A stretch of 64,000 bases of DNA from Marinilabilia salmonicolor JCM 21150 (GCF_000259075.1 NZ_AJKI01000031.1:248001-312000), one strand, 5' to 3'; shown: positions 43,542-52,466, counted from the first letter of the stretch. Notes: generated by a model from the sequence alone, not told the origin. Numbers and translations: made by a program.

Positions 43542-44777
43542 ATGGCAAAACTTAAAGTTACAGCTCCAAAAGAAATCAAGGACATTCGGATAGAATTGCC
43601 TTCATCAAAAAGTATCAGCAACCGTCTGTTAATCTTAAACGCATTGTCGTACAGCCCCTATCCGGTAAAAAACTTATCGGACAGCGATGACACAAAAGCT
43701 CTGGCAACAGCACTAACATCCAATGCCAACCTGTTCAATGTGGGAGCTGCCGGTACCTCCATGCGGTTTCTTACCGCTTTTTTAAGCAGAATCGCAGGTG
43801 AATGGGTTATTACCGGAAGTGCACGAATGAAAGAAAGACCAATCAGAGTCTTGGTGGATGCGTTAAAAGAGATTGGAGCCAGGATTGAATACACCGAAAA
43901 GGAAGGTTACCCGCCCCTGAAAATATTTGGTAGTTCACTGCAAGGCAAAACGCTGGAATTGCCCGGCAACATCAGCAGCCAATACATTTCAGCCCTTTTG
44001 ATGATTGCACCAACAGTAACTGACGGGCTCACACTGAAGCTTGTTGGCGAAATAACCTCCCGACCGTATATCAACCTCACCCTCAAACTTATGGAGCAAT
44101 TTGGGGTACAGCACACATGGACCAATGACACAATCATTGTTCCCGAACAACAGTTAAAACCGGTGCAAACCAAAGCAGAAGGAGACTGGAGCGCAGCATC
44201 GTACTGGTTTCAGATGGTGGCTCTTTCCAAAAACGAAAGCACTATTACATTGGGCGGACTCGACCGTTACAGCCTGCAGGGAGATGCAGAAGTGGCCAAC
44301 CTCTTTGATCAATTGGGGGTAAAACATAAATTTTCGCAGAAAGGCCTTCAACTTACCAAATCGGGTACTCTAACCAAGCTTTTTAGTTACGACTTCACAG
44401 ATCAGCCTGATCTGGCCCAGACCTTTGCCGTAACCTGTGCCTGCCTCAACATCCCTTTTCATCTAAAGGGTCTCCACACCTTAAAAATAAAAGAGACCGA
44501 CCGAATCAATGCACTTATTGCCGAAGCCCGTAAATTAGGCTTTGTTTTTACCACCAACGATGTGGATGATTTGAAATGGGATGGCCAACGAGAAGAAGTT
44601 TCCGGACAGGCAACCATCAGCACCTACCACGACCACCGTATGGCCATGGCATTTGCCCCGGCAGCACTTACCAACGATCAAATATTCATTGAAGACCCGG
44701 AGGTTGTCACTAAATCTTACCCCGAGTATTGGGACGATTTAGTGAAAGCAGGATTTGGCGTGGAGATTATTGAGTAA
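43542..44777 (+). CDS. aroA: 3-phosphoshikimate 1-carboxyvinyltransferase (EPSP synthase)
   Basis: Joins shikimate-3-phosphate and PEP. At 411 residues it is slightly shorter than E. coli AroA (427). Visible: N-terminal LPSSKSISNRLLILNALS (substrate-binding SKS), the PEP/inhibitor loop NVGAAGTSMRFLTAFLS (a GxAGTxMRF motif), ITGSARMKERPIRVLVDAL, SSQYISALLMIAP, and C-terminal KIKETDRINALIAEARKLG and TYHDHRMAMAFAPAAL. The 218-bp gap from aroB has no strong terminator or clear promoter, so co-transcription is possible. A perfect hairpin terminator follows. Confidence 0.95.
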   Translation: MAKLKVTAPKEIKDIRIELPSSKSISNRLLILNALSYSPYPVKNLSDSDDTKALATALTSNANLFNVGAAGTSMRFLTAFLSRIAGEWVITGSARMKERPIRVLVDALKEIGARIEYTEKEGYPPLKIFGSSLQGKTLELPGNISSQYISALLMIAPTVTDGLTLKLVGEITSRPYINLTLKLMEQFGVQHTWTNDTIIVPEQQLKPVQTKAEGDWSAASYWFQMVALSKNESTITLGGLDRYSLQGDAEVANLFDQLGVKHKFSQKGLQLTKSGTLTKLFSYDFTDQPDLAQTFAVTCACLNIPFHLKGLHTLKIKETDRINALIAEARKLGFVFTTNDVDDLKWDGQREEVSGQATISTYHDHRMAMAFAPAALTNDQIFIEDPEVVTKSYPEYWDDLVKAGFGVEIIE

Positions 44778-44819
44778 AAGCTTAGTATATTCAGAAATCA
44801 TCAACCATAATAAGAATGA

Positions 44820-44851
44820 AAAGGCTGCCAGTTGGCAGCCTTTCCATTTTT
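44820..44851 (+). terminator. Terminator between aroA and lpdA
   Basis: AAAGGCTGCCA-gt-TGGCAGCCTTT is a perfect 11-bp stem with a 2-nt centre, followed by CCATTTTTATT. It lies in the 94 bp between the converging aroA and lpdA stops and may serve both. Confidence 0.8.
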
Positions 44852-44871
44852 ATTATAATGTTTGTCTATTC

Positions 44872-46263
44872 CTAAATATGAATAACCTCATCGTAGGCAG
44901 CAGCAGCAGCCTCCATCACAGCCTCCGACATGGTCGGGTGCGGATGAACCGTTTTGATGATTTCGTGACCGGTAGTTTCTAACTTACGGGCAGAGACCAG
45001 TTCGGCAATCATCTCGGTAACATTTGCACCAATCATATGAGCCCCGAGCAGCTCACCATATTTGGCATCAAAAATAAGTTTCACAAACCCTTCCTTATGT
45101 CCTGCAGCACTGGCTTTACCACTTGCTGAGAACGGGAATTTACCAACCTTAAGCTCATATCCGGCTTCTTTGGCGGCTTTTTCGGTCATTCCCACGGAAG
45201 CAACTTCAGGCGTTGTATATGTACAAGCAGGAATATTGCCATAATTGAGAGGTTCCACATCTTTTCCGGCAATTTTCTCCACACAAATAATTCCTTCAGC
45301 AGAAGCAGTATGCGCCAGTGCCTGTCCAGGGACAATATCGCCGATGGCATACACACCTTCGGCCGTAGTCCGGTAATATTCATCAACCTTCACGCGCCCT
45401 TTTTCAACCTCAACACCAGCATCCTCGAGTCCTATATCTTCAATGTTTGGAGCAATTCCAACTGCAGACAAAACGATATCTGCCTCAATGCTTTCTTCAC
45501 CTTTCTTGGTCTTCACCGTTACTTTCACCTTTTTACCAGAAGCATCCACGTTGGTAACTTCACTGCTGGTCATCACTTTAATGCCGGCTTTCTTAAATGA
45601 ACGCCCCAACTGTTTAGAGACCTCTTCATCCTCCAAAGGCACCACATTGTCGAGATACTCCACCAGGGTAACTTTTGTTCCAATGGAGTTATAGAAATAA
45701 GCAAATTCACTACCGATGGCTCCGGAACCAACCACTACCATCGATTCGGGTTGTTTCTCCAGCGTCAATGCTTTGCGATAACCAATAATTTTTTCTCCGT
45801 CTTGTGGAAGATTTGGCAGCTGACGACTGCGGGCACCTGTAGCCAACAAAACATGTTTTGCCTCGATGGTATCTTTTTTACCATCGCTGTTGGTAACCTC
45901 AACTTTTTTGTCTTTGGTAAGTTTTCCGGTCCCCTGAAGCACTTCAATTTTATTTTTTTTGAACAGAAACTGGATGCCATTGCTCATACCACCGGCCACT
46001 TCACGGCTTCGTTTCACCATGGCTGAAAAATCGGCAGAGGCTTTGCCATCGATGTTGATACCATAATCTTTGGCGTGGTTCAGATATTCAAAAACCTGAG
46101 CACTCTTCAACAGCGACTTGGTGGGAATACAGCCCCAATTCAGGCAAACACCGCCCAGTTCGGCCTTTTCCACAACGCCTACTTTCATACCAAGTTGGGA
46201 AGCCCTGATAGCAGCCACATAGCCACCCGGGCCACTTCCTATAACAACGAGATCGTAACTCAT
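44872..46263 (-). CDS. lpdA: Dihydrolipoyl dehydrogenase
   Basis: FAD flavoprotein, the E3 component that reoxidises lipoyl groups of 2-oxoacid dehydrogenases or the glycine cleavage system. Length 463 is standard. FAD site GSGPGGYVAAIRASQLG (residues 9-25), redox disulfide GGVCLNWGC (Cys40 and Cys45), NAD site VVVGSGAIGSEFAYFYNSIG, FAD motif VYAIGDIVPG and the C-terminal active-site HPHPTMSEAVMEA with the catalytic His/Glu pair. The partner E1 and E2 genes are not in the window. It is monocistronic and convergent with aroA. Confidence 0.95.
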   Translation of the reverse strand: MSYDLVVIGSGPGGYVAAIRASQLGMKVGVVEKAELGGVCLNWGCIPTKSLLKSAQVFEYLNHAKDYGINIDGKASADFSAMVKRSREVAGGMSNGIQFLFKKNKIEVLQGTGKLTKDKKVEVTNSDGKKDTIEAKHVLLATGARSRQLPNLPQDGEKIIGYRKALTLEKQPESMVVVGSGAIGSEFAYFYNSIGTKVTLVEYLDNVVPLEDEEVSKQLGRSFKKAGIKVMTSSEVTNVDASGKKVKVTVKTKKGEESIEADIVLSAVGIAPNIEDIGLEDAGVEVEKGRVKVDEYYRTTAEGVYAIGDIVPGQALAHTASAEGIICVEKIAGKDVEPLNYGNIPACTYTTPEVASVGMTEKAAKEAGYELKVGKFPFSASGKASAAGHKEGFVKLIFDAKYGELLGAHMIGANVTEMIAELVSARKLETTGHEIIKTVHPHPTMSEAVMEAAAAAYDEVIHI

Positions 46264-46380
46264 AATTTTGTATTACTTTATTTGATATAATAATGTGATT
46301 GATTCAAATCCAAATATCGTAGATATTTTAGAGTAAACAATCGATTTGAATCTTTGTTGAAAACAGGCCAATATTATAAA

Positions 46381-46420
46381 AAAGTAAGCCGGTCTTCGCA
46401 ATGAAAACCGGCTCTTTTTT
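46381..46420 (-). terminator. Terminator downstream of the TlpA-like gene
   Basis: AGCCGGT (46387-46393) pairs with ACCGGCT (46407-46413) around a 13-nt loop. On the minus strand ACTTTTTT follows, and on the plus strand CTTTTTT. It lies between the TlpA-like gene end (46439) and the lpdA start and serves the former. Confidence 0.75.
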
Positions 46421-46438
46421 AGAAGTCTTGACTCGGAC

Positions 46439-47539
46439 TTATAAAAGTTCTTTTAACTTATTTTGAAGTTGCTCACCTCTGAGGTTTTTCTCAATAATAT
46501 TTCCCTCTTTATCGAGGAGCAAAGTAAATGGAATAGACTGAACACCATAAGTATTTGCCACATCTCCCTGAGGATCGTGAAGCAGCGTCCAGGTCATATT
46601 ATCTTCTTCAACAGCCTTCAGCCATGGTTCGGCAGTTTTATCGAGAGATACACCTACAATTTCAAAGTTCTCTCCGCCAAACTCTTCATAAGCCTTAACC
46701 ATGTTAGGACTTTCTTTACGACAGGGACTGCACCATGACGCCCAGAAATCCAGAAATACATATTTTCCCTGAAAATCAGCAAGGCTCACTTGGTTTCCAT
46801 CAATATCTGCCAATGTAAATTCAGGAGCAGCATTTCCTGCCTGAATTGTTGTTTCAGCAGCCTTCTGCTTCTTCATAGGTTCCAGCATTTTTTCCAGTTC
46901 AAGCACATACGGATGTCCGGCATTGCTTTCCTGCAAGGATGTCACCAATTCTTCAAGTTCGTTAAGCTCCATGGAACCAGCCATATTCATAGCCAGAAAA
47001 GCACCAACCACATTATCGGTATTGGCCATTACGAAGTCGTGGTAATACTGCTGTTGCTCCTGCATAATTCCCTGATATTCAGCAGCCAGTTCCTGCATTT
47101 TCTCCTGGTCGCCACTCTGGCGGGCAGCCATAAATTCCTGCTGAAGACTTTGCGCTCGATCATTGGAAGGAACACCATCATTAAACTCTTTAAATTTAGC
47201 GTTGATATCAGATCCTGTTACCTCTGCATCCTGCATATTCTCAACATCTGCATTAATGGTGATATTCGCATTTTCCAGGAAGAATGCAACAGGCACCTGA
47301 TTATCGTCAACATAAATCAAGTGAAGTTCAGGATGTTCTACAGAACCTGTAAAAGTAAAAGTACCGTCTATAATTTCAGCGGTGTCGATGGCTGCAGGTC
47401 CCTGTGCTTCAATTTTCTGCAACACGGCCTGTCCTTCGGTTACACCCTCTACTGTTCCACTTACCTTATATTGGTCAGTTTTGCCACAAGATGCCAAAAC
47501 CACAAGGCCAGTCAATAATAAAAAACCAATCTTTCTCAT
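46439..47539 (-). CDS. TlpA-like thiol:disulfide lipoprotein with N-terminal DUF4369-type domain
   Basis: Periplasm-facing thioredoxin-like lipoprotein. The start used is the ATG at 47537-47539 (MRKIGFLLLTGLVVLASCGK); the frame is open 8 codons further, into the meaB end. Lipobox LASC (Cys 18). Residues 25-110 form a DUF4369-like beta domain (YKVSGTVEGVTEGQAVLQKI, TFTFTGSVEHPELHLIYVDD). The helical middle holds a Gln-rich stretch. The C-terminal domain (about 230-366) is AhpC/TlpA-type: NAAPEFTLADIDGNQVSLADF, the redox motif WASWCSPCRKE, and the cis-Pro segment SIPFTLLLDKEGNI. It reduces or oxidises envelope disulfides; the direction is not visible. It starts 10 bp after meaB ends, on the same strand. 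Confidence 0.88.
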   Translation of the reverse strand: MRKIGFLLLTGLVVLASCGKTDQYKVSGTVEGVTEGQAVLQKIEAQGPAAIDTAEIIDGTFTFTGSVEHPELHLIYVDDNQVPVAFFLENANITINADVENMQDAEVTGSDINAKFKEFNDGVPSNDRAQSLQQEFMAARQSGDQEKMQELAAEYQGIMQEQQQYYHDFVMANTDNVVGAFLAMNMAGSMELNELEELVTSLQESNAGHPYVLELEKMLEPMKKQKAAETTIQAGNAAPEFTLADIDGNQVSLADFQGKYVFLDFWASWCSPCRKESPNMVKAYEEFGGENFEIVGVSLDKTAEPWLKAVEEDNMTWTLLHDPQGDVANTYGVQSIPFTLLLDKEGNIIEKNLRGEQLQNKLKELL

Positions 47540-47549
47540 AAAATAATCA

Positions 47550-48665
47550 TTATAGTTTATCAAAGTATTTATTCAATAAGTCACGAGCTGCAATAAATGA
47601 ACTGGTTTCCGCATTCAACACCTTTTGTTCATATTTTTTCAGCTCACCTTTTATTTCCGGATGATGATAAAAATTATTCTTCAACTGTTCGTTGATACTT
47701 TCAAACATCCAGTATTTCGATTGTTCCCGGCGATTATTGCTAAAATAACCGTTCTCCCGGGTCATATTTACATATTCCAGAATCATCTCCCAAACATCTT
47801 CCACTCCTTCATCAAAAAGAGATGAGCAGATTTCCACTCTGGGTGTCCATCCTGATTGTGTGGGGGGGAACAGATGTAAGGCATTTTTGTATTCCGTCCG
47901 GGCCATTTTGGCCTTCTGGATATTTTGTCCGTCTGCCTTGTTAATCGCAATGGCATCGGCCATCTCCATTATTCCTCTTTTTATCCCCTGCAATTCATCA
48001 CCGGCACCGGCAAGCATCAGAAGCAAAAAGAAATCTACCATTGAATGCACGGCCGTTTCCGACTGCCCCACTCCCACTGTCTCTATAAAAATGGTATCAA
48101 ATCCGGCTGCTTCACAGAGAATTATCGTCTCTCTGGTTTTGCGGGCTACCCCCCCCAAAGAACCAGCTGAAGGTGAGGGGCGAATGTAAGCATTTTTTTC
48201 GGCAGACAACTTTTCCATACGGGTTTTATCCCCCAGAATACTTCCGCGAGAACGCTCACTACTAGGGTCTATGGCCAACACCGCAAGCTTCCCGCCACGT
48301 TTCAGGATGTGCATCCCCAGCGCCTCAATAAAAGTACTCTTTCCGGCACCAGGCACACCGGTAATACCAAGCCTTACAGATTTACCGGCATAGGGCACAC
48401 ATTTCTCAATAATTTGCTGAGCTACCTCCTGGTGTTCCGGTTTACTGCTCTCAATCATCGTTACAGCCCGGCTCAGTATGGTTACATTCCCTTTCAGAAT
48501 ACCTTCCACATACTGATCAACAGTCAATTTAGATCGCTTCCGTCCCAGAAACCGTTTCGCAGCTTCAGGGTTCACTGAGGGCAGGCTCTCCACGCCTTTG
48601 TTTACATTCAACCCTTTATAGGCTGGATCATTTTCCACATGTTTGTGTCTGTCCCAAACATCCAT
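47550..48665 (-). CDS. meaB: Methylmalonyl-CoA mutase-associated GTPase MeaB
   Basis: G3E-family GTPase that chaperones adenosylcobalamin loading and protection of methylmalonyl-CoA mutase. The frame is open to 48809, but homology begins near the ATG at 48663-48665 (MDVWDRHKHVENDPAY), giving 371 residues. Landmarks: Walker A GITGVPGAGKSTFIEALG, AIDPSSERSRGSILGDKTRM (switch/base region of MeaB), FIETVGVGQSETAVHSMVDF (Walker B type), and the guanine-specificity motif AINKADG. The mutase subunits are not adjacent. Element-free 89-bp gap to the DUF1573 gene. Operon with the TlpA-like gene is likely. Confidence 0.92.
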   Translation of the reverse strand: MDVWDRHKHVENDPAYKGLNVNKGVESLPSVNPEAAKRFLGRKRSKLTVDQYVEGILKGNVTILSRAVTMIESSKPEHQEVAQQIIEKCVPYAGKSVRLGITGVPGAGKSTFIEALGMHILKRGGKLAVLAIDPSSERSRGSILGDKTRMEKLSAEKNAYIRPSPSAGSLGGVARKTRETIILCEAAGFDTIFIETVGVGQSETAVHSMVDFFLLLMLAGAGDELQGIKRGIMEMADAIAINKADGQNIQKAKMARTEYKNALHLFPPTQSGWTPRVEICSSLFDEGVEDVWEMILEYVNMTRENGYFSNNRREQSKYWMFESINEQLKNNFYHHPEIKGELKKYEQKVLNAETSSFIAARDLLNKYFDKL

Positions 48666-48898
48666 TCTCCAATATTTTTTCACCCTTCCGCTTTTCCCGC
48701 CGATTGCGATACAATCAGGCGATGAAAACAAAAGGAAATTAAAATTATTTTCCGGGGTACAACCACTCTTCCTGACGAAGCTCTTTCGACCCTCTACAAT
48801 ACAAGGCACTTAGCAATTAATCCGGAAAAAACTTTCTGATTTCTCCCCCGCTACTTATCCTAACCCGATATAAGTCTTTCCATGGGATTCAGGAAATC

Positions 48899-49981
48899 CT
48901 ATTTCACCACTGTTCCGGTCAACCGAAGCAGCATGGTGCTTTTCTTAGGGTCATTTGAATAGATGGTTACCGATTTATTCTGTCTTCCACTCATACCTCT
49001 GGAGTTAAATTCAGCCACCACATTGGTGCTTTCACCGGGTGCAATCACCATTTTATCGGGCTGAATAGCAGTACATCCACAAGAAGACCGCACCTTTCTT
49101 AAAACCAGATTTGATTTTCCGGAGTTGGTGATTACAAAATTGTGAGAAACTTTTTCACCCTGTTTTAGCTCACCAAAATCAAAAACCCTGTTATTAACAT
49201 CTAAAACAGGAGCATTGGCAATCTGTTCATCTGTCCAGGCAGAAAAATCCTCTTCAATGGTCGCACTTACACTCAACCTGTTTCTACGATTGCTCTCACC
49301 ATTTATCTTCAGATAGATCTGATCAACCACAAACCCCCAGTCACTTTTCACTCCGGCATCATAAACAGCAGTAATAACACCTTTTTTACCGGGAGCCACG
49401 ACCTCAGGATCCACACTTACATTCAGATGAGAAGGGACACTTTCGAAATCAATGGCTACTTCACTATCTGATGAATTAATAAACTCAAGCTCTTCACTTT
49501 TAACCTCTTCCGGCGCAATGCGTGTCAGTGAAAGATGAGAAGTCTTCAATCTGATTGGGCCCATCTCTCTGGGGTAAATATCCTCTATGGTTTTTTCCTT
49601 TGGCAGAACCTTCCCAGTAATACGAAGTACCTTGGTAGGCTCAGTGCCATTGGTTGAAACAATCGCCGATTTATTAAAATTGCCGGGGCGGTTACGGGGA
49701 TCGAATGTTACCTTAACAAACCCCCTTTTCCCGGGTTGGATGGGTTGACGAGTCCAATCGGGACTTGTACATCCGCAGGAGGCACGAACATTATGAACAA
49801 TCAGAGGCTGCTCCCCCTTATTGGTAAATGTGAAGGTGTGCGTCACAGTCCCACCATCCTCTTTAACCTCACCAAAATCGAAAATTTCTTCCTCAAAAGA
49901 AATGGCAGGCTTCGCTTGTTGTGCCTGCACCCCAAATCCCAATAAAAGAATAGCGAAAGACAATAATAATTTATGCATCAT
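48899..49981 (-). CDS. Secreted protein with two DUF1573 domains
   Basis: A 360-residue exported protein: signal peptide MMHKLLLSFAILLLGFGVQAQ. Two DUF1573 (immunoglobulin-like) domains are obvious as a repeat: ISFEEEIFDFGEVKEDGGTV...VRASCGCTSPDW at about 27-75, and NRVFDFGELKQGEKVSHNFV...VRSSCGCTAIQPDK at about 260-310. Each has the SCGCT signature. A middle third (125-250) links them without that motif. DUF1573 proteins are abundant and of unknown function in Bacteroidota. Two ATGs are adjacent at the start, so 49978 is equally possible. Confidence 0.88.
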   Translation of the reverse strand: MMHKLLLSFAILLLGFGVQAQQAKPAISFEEEIFDFGEVKEDGGTVTHTFTFTNKGEQPLIVHNVRASCGCTSPDWTRQPIQPGKRGFVKVTFDPRNRPGNFNKSAIVSTNGTEPTKVLRITGKVLPKEKTIEDIYPREMGPIRLKTSHLSLTRIAPEEVKSEELEFINSSDSEVAIDFESVPSHLNVSVDPEVVAPGKKGVITAVYDAGVKSDWGFVVDQIYLKINGESNRRNRLSVSATIEEDFSAWTDEQIANAPVLDVNNRVFDFGELKQGEKVSHNFVITNSGKSNLVLRKVRSSCGCTAIQPDKMVIAPGESTNVVAEFNSRGMSGRQNKSVTIYSNDPKKSTMLLRLTGTVVK

Positions 49982-50148
49982 CTATATGTTTTTGTTAACC
50001 AATTAGAATAAAACAATTCATTCCATTACATTCTCACAAAGCTAATAATAATTTTAATTCCGAAAATTTTCCAAAACCATGCCAAACCCCAAAAATAAAT
50101 TCACTAATTTGGAAATAGCCATATTTTTCCTTTATCCACTGAAACCAC

Positions 50149-50156
50149 TACCTTTG
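50149..50156 (+). promoter_or_regulatory. Minus-7 promoter element immediately abutting element R5 (TACCTTTG)
   Basis: Exact TAnnTTTG match whose last base is next to the first base of R5 (50157). It would transcribe R5 as part of the 5' leader of the M20 gene at 50390. The segment 49982-50148 is AT-rich and shows nothing else. Confidence 0.5.
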
Positions 50157-50321
50157 TAATTAGTCTTTGCAAAAAAACACCAACTACTTCGTTATTCTTG
50201 TTTTTGAATCAGTCATTTACAAAAAGTAAACTCCTTGGATTCAAAAACTTCGAAAGCCTTGTATTTGGCGCTTTCTTATCAAAGACTGGGGAAAGCTTAA
50301 TTTTCTTGCCAGCACTAATTA
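50157..50321 (+). repeat. Interspersed palindromic element, copy R5
   Basis: A 165-bp element. Outer ends TAATTAGTCTTTGCAAAAAAA and TTTTCTTGCCAGCACTAATTA; alternative inner partner TTGGCGCTTTCTTATCAAAGACT (about 50266-50286, pairing with AGTCTTTG...CCAA). The inner stem GTTTTTGAATC / GATTCAAAAAC is a perfect 11 bp unlike that of the other copies. The core CATTTACaaaaaGTAAACTCCTTG and the motif CTTCGAAAGCCTTG are kept. It lies in the leader of the amidohydrolase gene. Confidence 0.82.
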
Positions 50322-50389
50322 ACATTTCTTTATCCGGATTTATCAAACATTAACCTGACACATCGGGATTACCTCACAAACAATGCACT

Positions 50390-51577
50390 ATGAACAGCTT
50401 AAAACAATTAATACAAGCACTTACCGACGAGAAATTTGAAAAAATCATCGGCCACAGACGGCATATTCATCAACATCCGGAACTGTCGTTTCAGGAACAC
50501 AACACTTCGGACTATGTAGCAGGAGAATTAAAGAAACTGGGCATTTCTTTTAAGCATGGATATGCAGGAACAGGCATTGTGGCCACCATTGAAGGAACCG
50601 GGAAAGGAAAAACCGTTGCATTGCGTGCCGACATGGATGCACTTCCAATTCAGGAGGAAACATCCTTACCTTTTGCCTCGGTAAACAAAGGCGTAATGCA
50701 TGCCTGCGGCCATGATGCACACACATCGGCTCTGCTGGGGGCTGCAGAAATTCTTTCAACATTAAAAGAGCACTGGAAAGGCACCATTTTACTGATATTT
50801 CAGCCGGGAGAAGAGATGTTTCCCGGCGGAGCCAACCTGATGCTGAAGGAGGGAGCACTTGAAAACCCGAAACCGGACCTGGTTATCGGGCAGCATGTAT
50901 TACCGGATATGCCGGCAGGGCACGTAGGTTTCAAACCGGGGATGTACATGGCCTCAGGAGACGAGGTATATCTGACCGTGAAAGGAAAAGGCGGACATGC
51001 AGCATTGCCACATACCCTCAATGATACCATTTTAATTGCTTCCAGCATTATTGTAGCACTTCAACAAGTGGTTTCACGAATTGTTCCGGCCAGCATCCCA
51101 ACAGTTCTCTCTTTTGGCAGAATAGAAGGATTGGGTGCCACCAATATCATTCCGGAGAAAGTGGAAATTGCCGGGACATTACGAACGATGAACGAAGAGT
51201 GGCGAATAATCATTCAAAATAAAATAAAAGAGATAGCCGAAGGAACAGCAAAAGCTATGGGAGCAGAGTGCGAGGTAGATATAAAACACGGCTACCCTGT
51301 GGTGCATAATCACGAACAGTCCACCCACGATGCTCTTTCTTTTGCCAGAGAATTTCTAAATCCTGAAAAAGTGGAAGAGATGGACATTCGTATGACCGCT
51401 GAAGATTTTGGCTATTACACACATCGGTTCCCTTCTGTTTTCTACCGCTTTGGTGTGGCACAAAAAAACGGAGAGACAGGTGCGCTCCATACACCCCGGC
51501 TCAACATTAATGAAGAAAGTCTGAAAACAGCAACAGGCATGCTCTCCTGGCTGGCTATTCGTTTCCTGAACCAATAA
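50390..51577 (+). CDS. M20-family metallopeptidase / N-acyl-amino-acid amidohydrolase
   Basis: Cytoplasmic zinc hydrolase of the M20D amidohydrolase type (hippurate hydrolase / IAA-amino acid hydrolase group). Length 395 is normal. Metal ligands: MHACGHDAHTSALLGAA (Cys, His, about residues 104-120), FQPGEEMFPGG (catalytic Glu and metal Glu, about 138-148), GQHVLPDMPAGHVGF (His), and a late His in TGALHTPRLNINEES. The dimerisation lid domain lies between (VKGKGGHAALPHTLNDTI). No signal peptide is present. The natural substrate cannot be told from sequence. Its leader of about 230 nt contains element R5. Confidence 0.9.
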   Translation: MNSLKQLIQALTDEKFEKIIGHRRHIHQHPELSFQEHNTSDYVAGELKKLGISFKHGYAGTGIVATIEGTGKGKTVALRADMDALPIQEETSLPFASVNKGVMHACGHDAHTSALLGAAEILSTLKEHWKGTILLIFQPGEEMFPGGANLMLKEGALENPKPDLVIGQHVLPDMPAGHVGFKPGMYMASGDEVYLTVKGKGGHAALPHTLNDTILIASSIIVALQQVVSRIVPASIPTVLSFGRIEGLGATNIIPEKVEIAGTLRTMNEEWRIIIQNKIKEIAEGTAKAMGAECEVDIKHGYPVVHNHEQSTHDALSFAREFLNPEKVEEMDIRMTAEDFGYYTHRFPSVFYRFGVAQKNGETGALHTPRLNINEESLKTATGMLSWLAIRFLNQ

Positions 51578-51611
51578 CTCAACGGTTATTCACTTAATGC
51601 ACTTTTTTTCT

Positions 51612-51619
51612 TAATTTTG
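51612..51619 (+). promoter_or_regulatory. Minus-7 promoter element of the Crp/Fnr-type gene (TAATTTTG)
   Basis: Exact TAnnTTTG match 85 bp upstream of the ATG at 51705. Confidence 0.6.
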
Positions 51620-51704
51620 CCTGTTGTAAAACATGGTTTTAGAACATTGTTCAAAAGGGGGCTTATTCCGGAAAAACAGGAAAAGCATAGCACACAAATA
51701 AGAA

Positions 51705-52409
51705 ATGGGTAACAAAAAAGGCACATTACAAGAACCAACCATCAAGGACATTCCTCAACTATATGATGTATTGACCCCTGAGGAGAAAGAGTATCTGCTG
51801 GCCAATCACACGACCATCCGTTACAGGAAAAATCAAATTATTTATCAGGAGGGTGAAAAACCCACCGGCCTGTCTTGCATTGGTTCCGGCAAAGTAAAGA
51901 TCTATAAAGAAGGAATGACTGGGCGTGAACAAATTGTCCGCATGGCAAGCGGCCCGGGCTTTATCGGATATCGTGCTCTTTTTGCTGATGAAGCACACAT
52001 TGCTTCCGCTGTGGTTTTTGAGCCATGTGTCATTTTCCATGTAGCAAAAGATGTAATCATGGAGCTGATGCAATCCAACAATGCTCTGTGCATGAACATC
52101 ATCAAATCTTTCGCCACCGAACTGGGCTTTGCACGCTTCCGTACCGTATCACTCACTCAGAAGCACATCCGGGGAAGACTGGCCGAGAGCATTTTGGTAT
52201 TGCGCGACATCTATGGTTATGAAGAAGATCGCATCACGCTCGGCATTTATCTATCCCGGGAAGATCTGGCCAACTTTTCCAACATGACCGCTTCCAATGC
52301 CATACGCACACTTACCGCATTTGTCAAAGAGAAAGTACTCACTGTTGACGGACGCATCATAAAAATTCTCGACGAGCAAAAATTGGAACGGATTTCGAGG
52401 CTCGGGTGA
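51705..52409 (+). CDS. Crp/Fnr-family transcriptional regulator
   Basis: A 234-residue regulator with an N-terminal cyclic-nucleotide-binding-like barrel (residues about 22-140: YRKNQIIYQEGEKPTGLSCI, GSGKVKIYKEGMTGREQIVR) and a C-terminal winged helix (about 155-230: IRGRLAESILVLRDIYGYEE; the recognition-helix region LSREDLANFSNMTASNAIRTL). No Fnr-type N-terminal cysteine cluster and no clear cAMP-specific residues are seen, so the signal is unknown. It stands alone, preceded by its own promoter motif and followed by a degenerate repeat. Confidence 0.88.
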   Translation: MGNKKGTLQEPTIKDIPQLYDVLTPEEKEYLLANHTTIRYRKNQIIYQEGEKPTGLSCIGSGKVKIYKEGMTGREQIVRMASGPGFIGYRALFADEAHIASAVVFEPCVIFHVAKDVIMELMQSNNALCMNIIKSFATELGFARFRTVSLTQKHIRGRLAESILVLRDIYGYEEDRITLGIYLSREDLANFSNMTASNAIRTLTAFVKEKVLTVDGRIIKILDEQKLERISRLG

Positions 52410-52466
52410 GGCAGAGAATTAGTCAGTAGTTAGTAGCCAGTAGTTAGTGACCCGACAGGCAGAAGT
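52410..52466. repeat. Degenerate AGTCAGTAGTTAGT repeat after the Crp/Fnr-type gene
   Basis: TTAGTCAGTAGTTAGTAGCC and AGTAGTTAGTGACC form a run of 7-bp-like units just past the stop codon. It is the clearest of three related runs (also 33296 and 41178). Confidence 0.55.

Noticed and set aside
47550-48809. Longer start for MeaB at 48809
   Set aside because: The extra 48 residues have no family resemblance; the conserved N-terminus fits the ATG at 48665.
52410-52466. Possible CRISPR-like array
   Set aside because: The units are about 7 bp and degenerate, with no spacers of constant length and no cas gene in the window.
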